From Chryseobacterium kimseyorum (GTDB taxonomy: Bacteria; Bacteroidota; Bacteroidia; Flavobacteriales; Weeksellaceae), in assembly GCF_025971945.1 (NCBI RefSeq), contig NZ_JAPDHW010000003.1:62001-126000 (forward strand): a stretch of 64,000 nt of DNA. Direction: 5' to 3'. Position 1 is the first letter of the stretch; the number at the start of each line of letters is the position of its first letter. The notes below the pieces were generated by a model. The model saw only the letters and a list, made by a program, of their open reading frames with translations, was not told the DNA's origin and did not search any database. This document shows, one piece after another, positions 36,999-44,914 of the stretch. The position numbers and the translations under genes are program-made.

Positions 36999-37790
36999 TT
37001 ACAGTCTCCATTCTTCCGGAATATCACATACTGGAATCGGGTTGATTTTATGCTGTGCAGCTCGGTTCATTCTGCTGAAAATTTTAAAAACTTCCAGATC
37101 TCTTCCGCTGTAGTCGTTTTCTGTTTTCGTTCCCCATTCTTTCTGAATTTTTTCCAGTTCAGGATAGGTTGCGCCAATCTGCATTTCGTCGGTTCTTTCA
37201 GCATCCCAAAGTCCGTCTGTAGGAATAGCTTCCTGAATGTTTTTAACTAAATTTAAAGCTTTTGCCAATACATAAACTTCAGTTTTATAAAGGTCAGCGA
37301 TAGGAGAGATATCGACCCCGCCGTCGCCATATTTTGTATAAAAACCGATTCCGAAATCTTCAACTTTATTTCCTGTTCCGCACACCAAAAGTCCGTTGAT
37401 TTGACCGTAATAATATAAAGTCAGCATCCTCAAACGGGATCTTGTGTTGGCAAAAGCCAGTTTTTCGTTTGGAAATTCATCATCATGCACGTCAAAAGTT
37501 TTGTACAGTTCCTCAAAGGCAGGGGTAAGATTCACCGACATCGCTTCAACATTGGGGAATTTAGATTTTAAATCATTCATGTGTTCCCAGGCACGGTTGA
37601 CCTGATCTTCTTTCTGACGGATCGGCATTTCGATCAACAGAGTCTTTAAGCCGGTCATTGCCGCCAAAGTAGAAACCACTCCGGAATCTACACCTCCGGA
37701 AACTCCCAAAACATAACCTTTTACTCCTGATTTTTCGGCATAATCTTTTAGCCACTGTACAATATGATCAATTACTTTTTGTGTCTGCAT
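36999..37790 (-). CDS. nadE: NAD+ synthase
   Basis: 263 residues from MQTQKVIDHI; the frame extends upstream to 37880 only by overlapping the acetyltransferase gene. An ATP-pyrophosphatase enzyme that amidates deamido-NAD in the last step of NAD synthesis. The PP-loop SGGVDSG, GNKVEDFGIGFYTKYGDGGVDI region (residues about 165-185) and ADLYKTEVY are characteristic. No glutaminase domain is present, so it uses ammonia directly. It follows an acetyltransferase gene by 10 nt. Confidence 0.93.
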   Translation of the reverse strand: MQTQKVIDHIVQWLKDYAEKSGVKGYVLGVSGGVDSGVVSTLAAMTGLKTLLIEMPIRQKEDQVNRAWEHMNDLKSKFPNVEAMSVNLTPAFEELYKTFDVHDDEFPNEKLAFANTRSRLRMLTLYYYGQINGLLVCGTGNKVEDFGIGFYTKYGDGGVDISPIADLYKTEVYVLAKALNLVKNIQEAIPTDGLWDAERTDEMQIGATYPELEKIQKEWGTKTENDYSGRDLEVFKIFSRMNRAAQHKINPIPVCDIPEEWRL

Positions 37791-37800
37791 TGTATATTTT

Positions 37801-38331
37801 TTAATATTTAAAATTTTCTTTTGTAAGTTCATACCAGAAGCACTGGTCGCCTTCATCGGTGAACGTTTCTTTTTCTTCAAAACCCAGCTTGCTCAGAACG
37901 TGATTGGATGCATCGTTCTCCACATCGGCGTATGCAAAAATGGTATTGAGTTTCATTTCATTAAAACCATAGTTCAAAACTGCGATCGAAGTTTCCGTGG
38001 CATAACCTTTTCCCCAATATTCAGGGGTAAAACGATAGCCAAGATCGTGAATATTCTGGTGATTGTTGATTTCCTTAATGAGTTTAAGACCGCTCCAGCC
38101 GACCAGTTTTCCATCTTTTTTTCTGATGACCGCCCAGCGCCCTATTCCGTTTTCTGTATATTGTTTCCGGATGCTTTCAATCATTGCGATACTTTGGCTG
38201 ATGTCGGTGAGAGGCTTTATTCCCACATATTTTACCACGTCAGGATTGCTGTCCATCGCAAAAAACGCATCGGCGTCTTCCGGAATTATTTCTCTTAAGA
38301 TCAGTCTCTTTGTTTCAAGATAGATATTCAT
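37801..38331 (-). CDS. GNAT acetyltransferase, RimJ/RimL type
   Basis: 176 residues. TKRLILREIIPEDADAFF is the typical RimJ/RimL start; the acetyl-CoA loop is WGKGYATE, and the SNHVLSKLGFEE segment closes the fold. The substrate (ribosomal protein, amino acid or other amine) is unknown. It is likely co-transcribed with nadE, which begins 10 nt after its stop codon. Confidence 0.88.
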   Translation of the reverse strand: MNIYLETKRLILREIIPEDADAFFAMDSNPDVVKYVGIKPLTDISQSIAMIESIRKQYTENGIGRWAVIRKKDGKLVGWSGLKLIKEINNHQNIHDLGYRFTPEYWGKGYATETSIAVLNYGFNEMKLNTIFAYADVENDASNHVLSKLGFEEKETFTDEGDQCFWYELTKENFKY

Positions 38332-38452
38332 CGTTGGGTAAGTCTTAATTTTTAAGATTTTGTATACATCTTATAGCCACAAAAAATCCTTTTTCGGCAT
38401 AAGTTTATATTTATATCCTTATTTTTGTAAACTTTAATTTCATGTAAAAATA

Positions 38453-39439
38453 ATGAAGATTTTTAGAATTGCCGCACTTTCATGCCTATTAGTTGTAAGT
38501 TTAAACTCCTGTAAAAAAGAACAGGAAACTGATTGGAAAGTTGAAATAAAAAATCCTGCCGAAAAGGTAGAGGTGTCCGATATATCAAACGAATTTTACG
38601 ATCAAAATATCCCGTTAACTCAATTTGCGGCAAAGTTTCCATGGTTTCAGGGAACGGTTTCAGATGAAGATTTTAGCAAAAGAAGAGCGGATGCTCAGGA
38701 AATAAAAATTTACAAAGAAGCGGCTGCCAAAATTGATCAGCAGAAATTGCAAAAAGATCTTCAGGATTTGTTTTCGCACATAAAATTTTATTTTCCGCAG
38801 TTTAAAAGTCCCAAAGTTTTTCTTTTTTCATCGGCTCTACAGATGATTCAGGATCCTCTTATATACGATGAGAAAACCAATTTCCTATTTATCGATATTT
38901 CAGGATTTATGGGAGATAAAAATGCGAATTACAAAGGTTTAGAACTGTACTTTCAAAAATCAATGAACCCAAGTAATATCGTTCCGAAAGTATCAAGAAT
39001 GTTTGCGGAAAATATTGTTCCGTACACGGGAAATAGTCAGAAATTTATTGATTTGATGGTTTATAATGGAAAAATCATGCTGTTGCAGGATGCATTTTTA
39101 CCGGAAACGCCTGACTATTTGAAAATGGATTATACGAAAGAACAGTATGACTGGTCGAAAGCAAATGAAGCCAATATTTACAATTATTTTGTAGAGAATA
39201 ATTTGATTTTTGGTGACGATCACCGGTTGGCCGAGCGATTCATTGCGCCGGGTCCGTTCTCAAAATTTTACACAGAAATTGATAACAGCTCATCACCAAT
39301 GGTTGGAATTTTCACCGGATGGCAGATTTGCAGAGAGTATTTTAAAAAGAAACCTGAAACAAAATTGGTAGAATTTCTGAAAATGGATGCTACCCAAATT
39401 TTTAACGAGGCAGGTTACAAACCGAAATTGGAAGAATAA
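38453..39439 (+). CDS. gldB: Gliding motility lipoprotein GldB
   Basis: 328 residues; lipoprotein signal ending SLNSC. Features of GldB: the early DISNEFYDQNIPLTQFAAKFPWF region, ALQMIQDPLIYDEKTNFLFIDIS and a C-terminal GWQICREYFKKKP. GldB is needed for gliding and the type IX secretion apparatus in Flavobacterium, at the inner membrane. gldC follows 111 nt downstream, the same order as in Flavobacterium; a 13-bp inverted repeat lies in the gap. The divergent nadE region also fits known flavobacterial gene order (inference). Confidence 0.9.
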   Translation: MKIFRIAALSCLLVVSLNSCKKEQETDWKVEIKNPAEKVEVSDISNEFYDQNIPLTQFAAKFPWFQGTVSDEDFSKRRADAQEIKIYKEAAAKIDQQKLQKDLQDLFSHIKFYFPQFKSPKVFLFSSALQMIQDPLIYDEKTNFLFIDISGFMGDKNANYKGLELYFQKSMNPSNIVPKVSRMFAENIVPYTGNSQKFIDLMVYNGKIMLLQDAFLPETPDYLKMDYTKEQYDWSKANEANIYNYFVENNLIFGDDHRLAERFIAPGPFSKFYTEIDNSSSPMVGIFTGWQICREYFKKKPETKLVEFLKMDATQIFNEAGYKPKLEE

Positions 39440-39458
39440 GTATGGTTGATGGGGATTG

Positions 39459-39505
39459 GTTGTTAGTTGATCGCTTTTGATATTATGATTCTATCAACTA
39501 ACAAC
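39459..39505. repeat. 13-bp inverted repeat in the gldB-gldC gap
   Basis: GTTGTTAGTTGAT (39459-39471) and its perfect complement (39493-39505) surround 21 nt. There is no T-run. Similar GTTAG/GTTGA-rich strings are seen at 36900-36930 and 58263-58335. Confidence 0.6.
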
Positions 39506-39550
39506 TGAAACCTAAAAACTAAATTAAAAATATTAGAAAAAATAGAAAAA

Positions 39551-39877
39551 ATGAGAAAGACTCAGATAACAATAGATGTAGAGCTGGACGAAAACCACAT
39601 CCCAGAACTGATGACTTGGAATGCAGCTGATGGTGGAGTGGAAAAGGAAGAAACCAAAGCAGTAATGATTTCAGTTTGGGACGAAAAAACCTCAGAAGCT
39701 TTACGTATCGATCTTTGGACTAAGGATATGCCGGTAGACCAAATGAAAATGTTTATGCACCAAATTTTGGTTTCGATGGGAAATACCTATCAAAGAGCCA
39801 CTGGTGAAGATGATGTAGCTGCATGGATTGAACAGATTGCCGAAGAATTTGCAGTGAAATCTGCAATTAAGATGTAG
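39551..39877 (+). CDS. gldC: Gliding motility protein GldC
   Basis: 108 residues, cytoplasmic, no signal peptide. MRKTQITIDVELDENHIPE and DLWTKDMPVDQMKMFMHQ are characteristic of GldC, a stability or assembly factor of the gliding machinery. It is tightly followed by a membrane protein gene that begins at the base after its stop codon region. Confidence 0.92.
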   Translation: MRKTQITIDVELDENHIPELMTWNAADGGVEKEETKAVMISVWDEKTSEALRIDLWTKDMPVDQMKMFMHQILVSMGNTYQRATGEDDVAAWIEQIAEEFAVKSAIKM

Positions 39878-39878
39878 G

Positions 39879-40586
39879 ATGTTTCTGTTGCAAGATTTTT
39901 TCAAATATTTGAAATTAAAAAATAGAATCAATACATTTTCTTTTATTCTTGCTTTTATTTTGAGTGTAATTTTTTTCGCTGTGTTTAAGCTCACATCGAA
40001 TAAAATTGTTTGGTTTGTAAGTGTTATAATTTTTTATTTAGCATTGGTTCCTCTGCTTGAAAAAATGTTTGCAAACAAATATTTCAAGAATAAGAAAAAT
40101 CTTATCGGATATGTATTTTACAGGGAATACTTTGGAAATGAAAAATATGACATTCATAAAAATTTTTCAAAAGCGGAGATTGATGAATTTATAAATGACT
40201 TAGATTGTGAAGAATTTATTTTAAGAAATAAAATTCAAACCAAATATTTTTCCGTAAAAAATGAAAATTATAACGTACTGAGTTTTGAAAAGGATTATTT
40301 GAAACATTACACAAGAACAATCCCATGGAAAATTTTATTATGGAAATATTCTTTTCAGGACAACGATGGTATCGACGAATATTTAGAAATTGAATATGTC
40401 AATGAAAGGAATGAGAAAATTAAAGAAGAAATTATTACTGAAAGGATAAGGCAAAAAACTTCATTTCATTTCTTTTTGTTATTTGTAATATATGATTTGA
40501 AATATGGACAAAGATTATCTCTTCGCAGAGATTATTACATAAAACATAGAAGTTCTTTTAAAATAGATGTATTTGGAAAAGATTAA
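39879..40586 (+). CDS. Uncharacterised two-helix membrane protein
   Basis: 235 residues. Two hydrophobic helices at about 20-40 (FSFILAFILSVIFFAVF) and 45-62 (WFVSVIIFYLALVPLL) are followed by a charged soluble region and a third weak hydrophobic stretch near 200 (FHFFLLFVIYDL). I recognise no family. It starts 1 nt after the gldC stop codon, so it is likely translated with it; whether it belongs to gliding is unknown. Confidence 0.7.
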   Translation: MFLLQDFFKYLKLKNRINTFSFILAFILSVIFFAVFKLTSNKIVWFVSVIIFYLALVPLLEKMFANKYFKNKKNLIGYVFYREYFGNEKYDIHKNFSKAEIDEFINDLDCEEFILRNKIQTKYFSVKNENYNVLSFEKDYLKHYTRTIPWKILLWKYSFQDNDGIDEYLEIEYVNERNEKIKEEIITERIRQKTSFHFFLLFVIYDLKYGQRLSLRRDYYIKHRSSFKIDVFGKD

Positions 40587-40690
40587 AACAGAAAAATAAA
40601 ACAATAAATGGAAAACAACATTGGAAAAGGTCATTGAAAGTTGGCGAAACATCCAGCTTCCATCATCCTTCCAACCAAAATTATAATACA

Positions 40691-41830
40691 ATGAATTTCA
40701 ATACAAAAGTTATACACGGAGGACAACACCACGAATCTGCAACAGGTTCTGTGAATGTTCCTGTTTTTTTAACATCCACTTTCGCACAGAAAAGTCCAGG
40801 AGTGCATTCAGGATACGAATATTCAAGAGCGGCCAACCCTACAAGACAGGCTTTGGAAGACTCTTTGGCAAGCATCGAAAACGGAGCGAGAGGTTTGGCT
40901 TTCGGTTCTGGCTTGGCTGCCATCGACTGTGTTTTAAAATTATTAAATCCTGGCGACGAAGTGGTTGCTGTGGACGATTTATACGGTGGGACTTACAGAA
41001 TGTTCACCAGACTTTTTGAAAAGTACCAGTTGAAATTTACTTTCGTGAATTTTGATGATGCTTCAAAAATCACAGACGTAATTACAGATAAAACCAAATT
41101 AATCTGGGTGGAAACTCCAACCAACCCATTGATGAAACTGGTTGACATCAAAGCAGTGGTGGAAATTGCAAAAGGAAAAGATATTCTGGTTGCCGTTGAC
41201 AATACATTCGCAACGCCATATTTACAAAGACCTATCGATTTGGGAGCCGATATCGTAATGCACTCAGCGACAAAATATTTAGGTGGTCACTCAGATGTAA
41301 TTGCTGGAGCTCTGATTGCTAAAGATGCTGAACTGGGAGAAAAACTTCACTTTATTCAGTTTGCAAGCGGTGGAATTTTGGGACCTCACGATTCTTATTT
41401 GGTTTTAAGAGGAATTAAAACACTGGCATTGAGGGTTCAGAGACATTCAGAAAACGGGATGGCAGTAGCGAAATATCTGGAATCTCATCCGGCAGTTGCG
41501 CAGGTAATTTACCCAGGATTGGAATCTCACCCTCAATACGAGTTGGCAAAATCTCAAATGAAAGATTTTGGAGGAATGGTTTCTTTCACTTTCAAATCTG
41601 GGAAAAAAGAAGATGCGATTAAGTTTTTAGAAAAAGTTAGAGTCTTTACTCTGGCTGAATCTTTAGGTGGAGTGGAATCTTTGGCCAATCATCCGGCATT
41701 GATGACTCACGCTTCCATTCCTGCAGAAAAACGTGCAGAGTTGGGAATTACCGACGACCTGGTTCGTCTCAGCGTTGGGATCGAAGATGCAGTAGATTTG
41801 ATTGCAGATTTGGAGAAAGCATTTTCTTAA
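40691..41830 (+). CDS. Cystathionine gamma-synthase/lyase family enzyme
   Basis: 379 residues from MNFNTKVIHGG; the frame is open to 40634 but the start codon there is TTG. A PLP-dependent enzyme of the Cys/Met metabolism family: the Schiff-base lysine is in HSATKYLGGHSD, and SRAANPTRQALE, FGSGLAAI, DDLYGGTYR and the C-terminal SVGIED are typical. It could be cystathionine gamma-synthase (methionine synthesis) or gamma-lyase (trans-sulfuration); the sequence alone does not decide. Confidence 0.92.
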   Translation: MNFNTKVIHGGQHHESATGSVNVPVFLTSTFAQKSPGVHSGYEYSRAANPTRQALEDSLASIENGARGLAFGSGLAAIDCVLKLLNPGDEVVAVDDLYGGTYRMFTRLFEKYQLKFTFVNFDDASKITDVITDKTKLIWVETPTNPLMKLVDIKAVVEIAKGKDILVAVDNTFATPYLQRPIDLGADIVMHSATKYLGGHSDVIAGALIAKDAELGEKLHFIQFASGGILGPHDSYLVLRGIKTLALRVQRHSENGMAVAKYLESHPAVAQVIYPGLESHPQYELAKSQMKDFGGMVSFTFKSGKKEDAIKFLEKVRVFTLAESLGGVESLANHPALMTHASIPAEKRAELGITDDLVRLSVGIEDAVDLIADLEKAFS

Positions 41831-41844
41831 AATAATACATTATC

Positions 41845-41868
41845 AACATCCGTCTCACAGCGGATGTT
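41845..41868 (+). terminator. Hairpin after the cystathionine enzyme gene
   Basis: AACATCCG / CGGATGTT with an 8-nt loop, only a weak T-run after it. Confidence 0.5.
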
Positions 41869-41935
41869 TGTGTATCTATTTTTATACTGTCTTTTCACTA
41901 CAAGGAAAATATGAATTTTAAAAAGATCACAATTA

Positions 41936-41960
41936 CCTTGTGAGCCTTGTGAGCCTTGTG
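41936..41960 (+). repeat. Short tandem repeat CCTTGTGAG
   Basis: 2.7 copies of the 9-nt unit CCTTGTGAG lie in the gap upstream of an acetyltransferase gene. Short enough to arise by slippage. Confidence 0.6.
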
Positions 41961-42055
41961 AAAAACCTTTGTGCTCTTTGTGGTAAAATATCTAAGACAA
42001 ATGATTTGTAGATATGATAATCTAGGCAATCAGTTATTTTTAATTAAATTTTAAA

Positions 42056-42505
42056 ATGAAAAACACAAGAAAGGCTACCCTTCAGGATCTACCTCAATTG
42101 GCCGAACTGTTTGATCAGTACAGAATTTTTTATCATAAAGCTTCAGATATTTCTGCTGCTGAAAATTTTTTAAAGGAACGAATCAAGAACAAAGACTCTG
42201 AAATTTTTGTTGCTGAAAGTGGAGGTCAGTTAGTTGGCTTTGTACAACTGTATCCATTGTTTTCTTCAACAAGAATGAAACGGTATTGGCTGTTAAATGA
42301 TCTGTTCGTTAACGAAAATTCTCGTGGGAAAGGTTTTTCAAAAGAACTGATCGACGAAGCCAAAGAATTGGCAAAATCAACAAACTCTGCAGGTATTCTC
42401 CTCGAAACCGGAAAATCAAACGACATCGGAAACAAACTCTACGCATCTTGCGGATTTGAAATCTACGATGAGGTGAATTTTTACGAGTGGACAAATAAAG
42501 TTTAG
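42056..42505 (+). CDS. GNAT acetyltransferase
   Basis: 149 residues of the GNAT fold. LNDLFVNENSRGKGFSKELI carries the acetyl-CoA pyrophosphate loop (RGKGFS), with GNKLYASCGFE near the end. Substrate unknown. Downstream lies a DinB-like gene, whose real start is 69 nt beyond the stop, in a spacer of short imperfect repeats (GTCAATC and CTCATTACC units). Confidence 0.85.
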   Translation: MKNTRKATLQDLPQLAELFDQYRIFYHKASDISAAENFLKERIKNKDSEIFVAESGGQLVGFVQLYPLFSSTRMKRYWLLNDLFVNENSRGKGFSKELIDEAKELAKSTNSAGILLETGKSNDIGNKLYASCGFEIYDEVNFYEWTNKV

Positions 42506-42573
42506 TGAATTGTCAATCGTCAATCGTCAATTGTGAATTTACTCATTACCAATTACTCATTACCCATATTAAG

Positions 42574-43077
42574 ATGACAGATTTCGAAAAATACATTCAG
42601 AGATATTTAGATTTAATTCCATCTGAGAATTGGCTCGAAGAATTGAAACTGGTTGGTGAAAAAACCGTTTCCCTGTATTCTTATTTGACCGAAGAACAGT
42701 CAAAGTTTGCCTATGCAACAGGAAAATGGACTTTAAAGGAAGTGCTTCTGCATCTGTCAGACACAGAAAGAGTTTTTCAGTATCGGATTCTGGCATTTGC
42801 TAGAGGTGACAAATCTGAATTGCCTGGCTTTGATGAAGAGAGTTACGCAGCCCATTCTTTTGCGAATGAGAGAAGTTTAGAATCCTTGTTGGAAGAATAT
42901 CAACTGGTGAGAAACTCTACTCTGATTTTAGTAGAAACATTAAGCCCCTCAGTTTTAAATAATGTCGGAACAGCCAATGGAAACCAAATTTCTGTACAAA
43001 CGATTTGTAAATTAATTGTTGGACATAATATTCATCATTTGAATGTTGTGGAGGAGAGGTATTTGCCGGAATTGTAA
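42574..43077 (+). CDS. DinB-family protein
   Basis: 167 residues from MTDFEKYIQRYL; the 23 residues upstream in frame are encoded by a repetitive spacer and are unlikely to be translated. DinB-fold four-helix proteins bind a metal with three histidines: here EVLLHLSDTERV (about 54), AHSF and the final VGHNIHHLNVV. Members range from uncharacterised to thiol-transfer enzymes; no activity is assigned. Confidence 0.85.
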   Translation: MTDFEKYIQRYLDLIPSENWLEELKLVGEKTVSLYSYLTEEQSKFAYATGKWTLKEVLLHLSDTERVFQYRILAFARGDKSELPGFDEESYAAHSFANERSLESLLEEYQLVRNSTLILVETLSPSVLNNVGTANGNQISVQTICKLIVGHNIHHLNVVEERYLPEL

Positions 43078-43233
43078 AGGGCAGATATTTTCTGATATTC
43101 AGGAATAGAAGGATTTGAATTTGTTTTAAGCAATTCTATCAATACCGATGGGCTTAAGCCTTTTTTTTCGGAATCATCTCAAATTTTATAAGTGCGTTTT
43201 GTCAAAATGTATTTTCAATATTGGATCAATAGG

Positions 43234-43283
43234 AACGGGCTTTAGCCCGTTTTATATGTAAATATTTCATTGGCTTTAGCCAA
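43234..43283 (+). repeat. Left REP palindrome pair of the RAYT element
   Basis: Two short hairpins with TT-centred loops, 18 nt apart, 38 nt before the transposase start codon. Same order as the orphan pair at 26147-26199. Confidence 0.85.
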
Positions 43284-43321
43284 AACCTAAAATTTTTATA
43301 ATTTTGATAAAAACAACACAA

Positions 43322-43750
43322 ATGCCTTTTATCAAAATTTATATTCATCTTGTATTTTCTACGTCAGAACGAATCCCATTTTTAAATACATTAGATTTAA
43401 GAGTCAAAATATGGAAACATATCAAAGAAAATGCTTCTACAAAGGGAATTTTTATTGACATGGTCAATGGTTACTCGGATCATTGTCATTGTCTTATTTC
43501 TTTAGGATCAGATCAGAATATAGAGAAAATTGTTCAGTTGATTAAAGGTGAAAGTTCTCATTGGATTAATAAAAATCAATTAACGAGAGAACGATTTTCC
43601 TGGCAGGATGAATATTTTGCGGTTTCAGTTTCAGAATCGAAAGTAGAGTTAGTAAGAAATTATATTAAAAATCAGGAAAAACATCATCAGCATAAAAATT
43701 TCGCCGAGGAGTTTCACGAATTTATTGAAAAGTATAACTTTAAAATGTAA
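43322..43750 (+). CDS. REP-associated tyrosine transposase (IS200/Y1 family)
   Basis: 142 residues from MPFIKIYIHLVFS. The HUH metal motif is H54-C55-H56 in SDHCHCLIS and the catalytic tyrosine is Tyr114 in VRNYIKNQEKHH, so the enzyme looks intact. A starting position at 43304 is possible but adds six unconvincing residues. RAYTs are single-copy-type relatives of IS200 transposases thought to move or process REP hairpins; here REP pairs lie at both sides. It sits 65 nt before tsaC. Confidence 0.92.
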   Translation: MPFIKIYIHLVFSTSERIPFLNTLDLRVKIWKHIKENASTKGIFIDMVNGYSDHCHCLISLGSDQNIEKIVQLIKGESSHWINKNQLTRERFSWQDEYFAVSVSESKVELVRNYIKNQEKHHQHKNFAEEFHEFIEKYNFKM

Positions 43751-43753
43751 GTT

Positions 43754-43804
43754 TTGGCTAAAGCCAAATGAATGCTTAATTTTGAAGGCGGGCTAAAGCC
43801 CGCC
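43754..43804 (+). repeat. Right REP palindrome pair of the RAYT element
   Basis: Mirror image of the left pair; starts 4 nt after the transposase stop and ends 11 nt before tsaC. It may act as a terminator for the transposase or in transposition. Confidence 0.85.
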
Positions 43805-43815
43805 CCTATTGAATT

Positions 43816-44364
43816 ATGGAAAACATCATCAATATATTAAAATCCGGTGGCACCATCCTTTACCCAACAGACACCATCTGGGGAATCGGTTGTGATGCCA
43901 CAAACATAGATGCGATCAATAAAATTTTCGACATCAAGAAGCGCGAAAAAAACAAATCCATGATTATTCTGGTGGAAACCGAGAAGAGATTGCAGGATTT
44001 GGTTGACGTTCCGGAAATGGCGTGGGAAATTATGGATTTAAGTGAAAAACCAGTGACGTTGGTTTATCAAAACCCGAAAGGTTTGCCGAAAGAGTTATTA
44101 GCCGAAGACGGAAGCATCGGAATTCGTCTTGTTAAAGATCTGTACTGTAAAAAGCTGATCACAAAACTGAATAGGCCTTTGGTATCTACTTCAGCCAATT
44201 TCAGTGGCGAAAAAAGTCCGTTGAAATTTTCTGATATCTCTCGTGAAATTATTGATTTGGTGGATTATGCAGTGGAAGAAAACAGAGAAAAAGTTTCAGA
44301 ATATTCAGGATCATCAGTGATAAAAATCTGGAGTGATAATCGTATAAAAGTCTTGAGAGAATGA
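43816..44364 (+). CDS. tsaC: Threonylcarbamoyl-AMP synthase
   Basis: 182 residues of the TsaC/YrdC/Sua5 family, which makes threonylcarbamoyl-AMP from threonine, bicarbonate and ATP for the t6A37 tRNA modification. Motifs: YPTDTIWGIGCDA at the N-terminus, IKKREKNKSMIIL and STSANFSGE. It lacks the extra C-terminal Sua5 domain. It lies just downstream of the RAYT element, so the right REP pair is part of its upstream region. Confidence 0.92.
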   Translation: MENIINILKSGGTILYPTDTIWGIGCDATNIDAINKIFDIKKREKNKSMIILVETEKRLQDLVDVPEMAWEIMDLSEKPVTLVYQNPKGLPKELLAEDGSIGIRLVKDLYCKKLITKLNRPLVSTSANFSGEKSPLKFSDISREIIDLVDYAVEENREKVSEYSGSSVIKIWSDNRIKVLRE

Positions 44365-44465
44365 TTTTGTGTCCCACAGATCGCACGGATTTTCACAGAT
44401 TCTTTTAAATTTTACGTGTTTAAAAACTTTTTAAATTCCTACAAAACCCTTCGACAGGCTCAGCA

Positions 44466-44820
44466 GTGTCAGGCTGAGCCTGTCGAAGCCTTCAACTCAT
44501 GTGTTCTAAATATTTTTAAAGTATTACACTTAAAACTTATTCTTATACAATCCTAAGACAGACTCAGAATGACATTAATGAAAAACAATTATTGATCAAC
44601 GGTGTCATGCTGAGCCCGTCGAAGCCTTCAAACTTATGTGCTCCAAATATTTTTAAAGTATTACGCTTAAAACTTATTCTTACGTAATCCTTAGACAAAC
44701 TCAGGATTAAAGCTGTGAACATCTATCGATCAACGGTGTCAGGCTGAGCCTGTCTAAGCCTTCAAACTTATGTGCTCTAATATTTTCAAAGTATTAAACT
44801 TAAACTTATGTGCTCTGATG
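44466..44820. repeat. Three-unit tandem repeat, period about 135 nt
   Basis: Units begin GTGTCAGGCTGAGCCTGTCG at 44466, 44602 and 44736 (periods 136 and 134), each followed by AAGCCTTCAA, TTATGTGCTC and a TAT..TTTAAAGTATTA block. The third unit is shortened. Sequence identity is high but imperfect. Confidence 0.8.
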
Positions 44821-44879
44821 TGTCAAAAAAATCTTTTGTGACTTTTGTGGTTAAAAAAAATACATTTAATGTAAATATT

Positions 44880-44887
44880 TATCTTTG
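44880..44887 (+). promoter_or_regulatory. -7 box of the CCA gene
   Basis: TATCTTTG matches TAnnTTTG, 27 nt before ATG 44915; no clear -33 TTG. Confidence 0.45.
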
Positions 44888-44914
44888 CAAATTAATTCAT
44901 CCAGCATCAAAACA

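Larger units (their letters stand above)
43234..43804 (+). mobile_element. RAYT element flanked by mirror-image REP pairs
   Basis: A transposase gene (43322-43750) lies between a left pair of palindromes and an inverted right pair. Left: AACGGGCTTTAGCCCGTT (43234-43251), 18 nt, TTGGCTTTAGCCAA (43270-43283). Right: TTGGCTAAAGCCAA (43754-43767), 19 nt, GGCGGGCTAAAGCCCGCC (43787-43804). The order and the TTTA/AAA loop centres are reversed, which is the expected organisation of a REP-RAYT unit. Confidence 0.85.
44365..44914. other. Repeat-rich intergenic region
   Basis: 550 nt without a gene. It holds a CTTCGACAGGCTCAG / CTGAGCCTGTCGAAG inverted repeat near 44449-44488, three tandem units (44466-44820, next entry), and the leader of the CCA gene. 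Fragments such as CACAGATTTTCACAG near 44386 resemble other low-complexity spacers here. Confidence 0.7.

Noticed and set aside
36999..37880. An N-terminal extension of nadE to 37880
   Set aside because: It would overlap the end of the acetyltransferase gene by about 80 nt; the shorter start matches the start of known NadE proteins.
43151..43172. GGCTTAAGCC followed by eight Ts, a possible terminator or REP relative
   Set aside because: The stem is only about five base pairs with almost no loop; too weak to call, though it may be a decayed REP palindrome.
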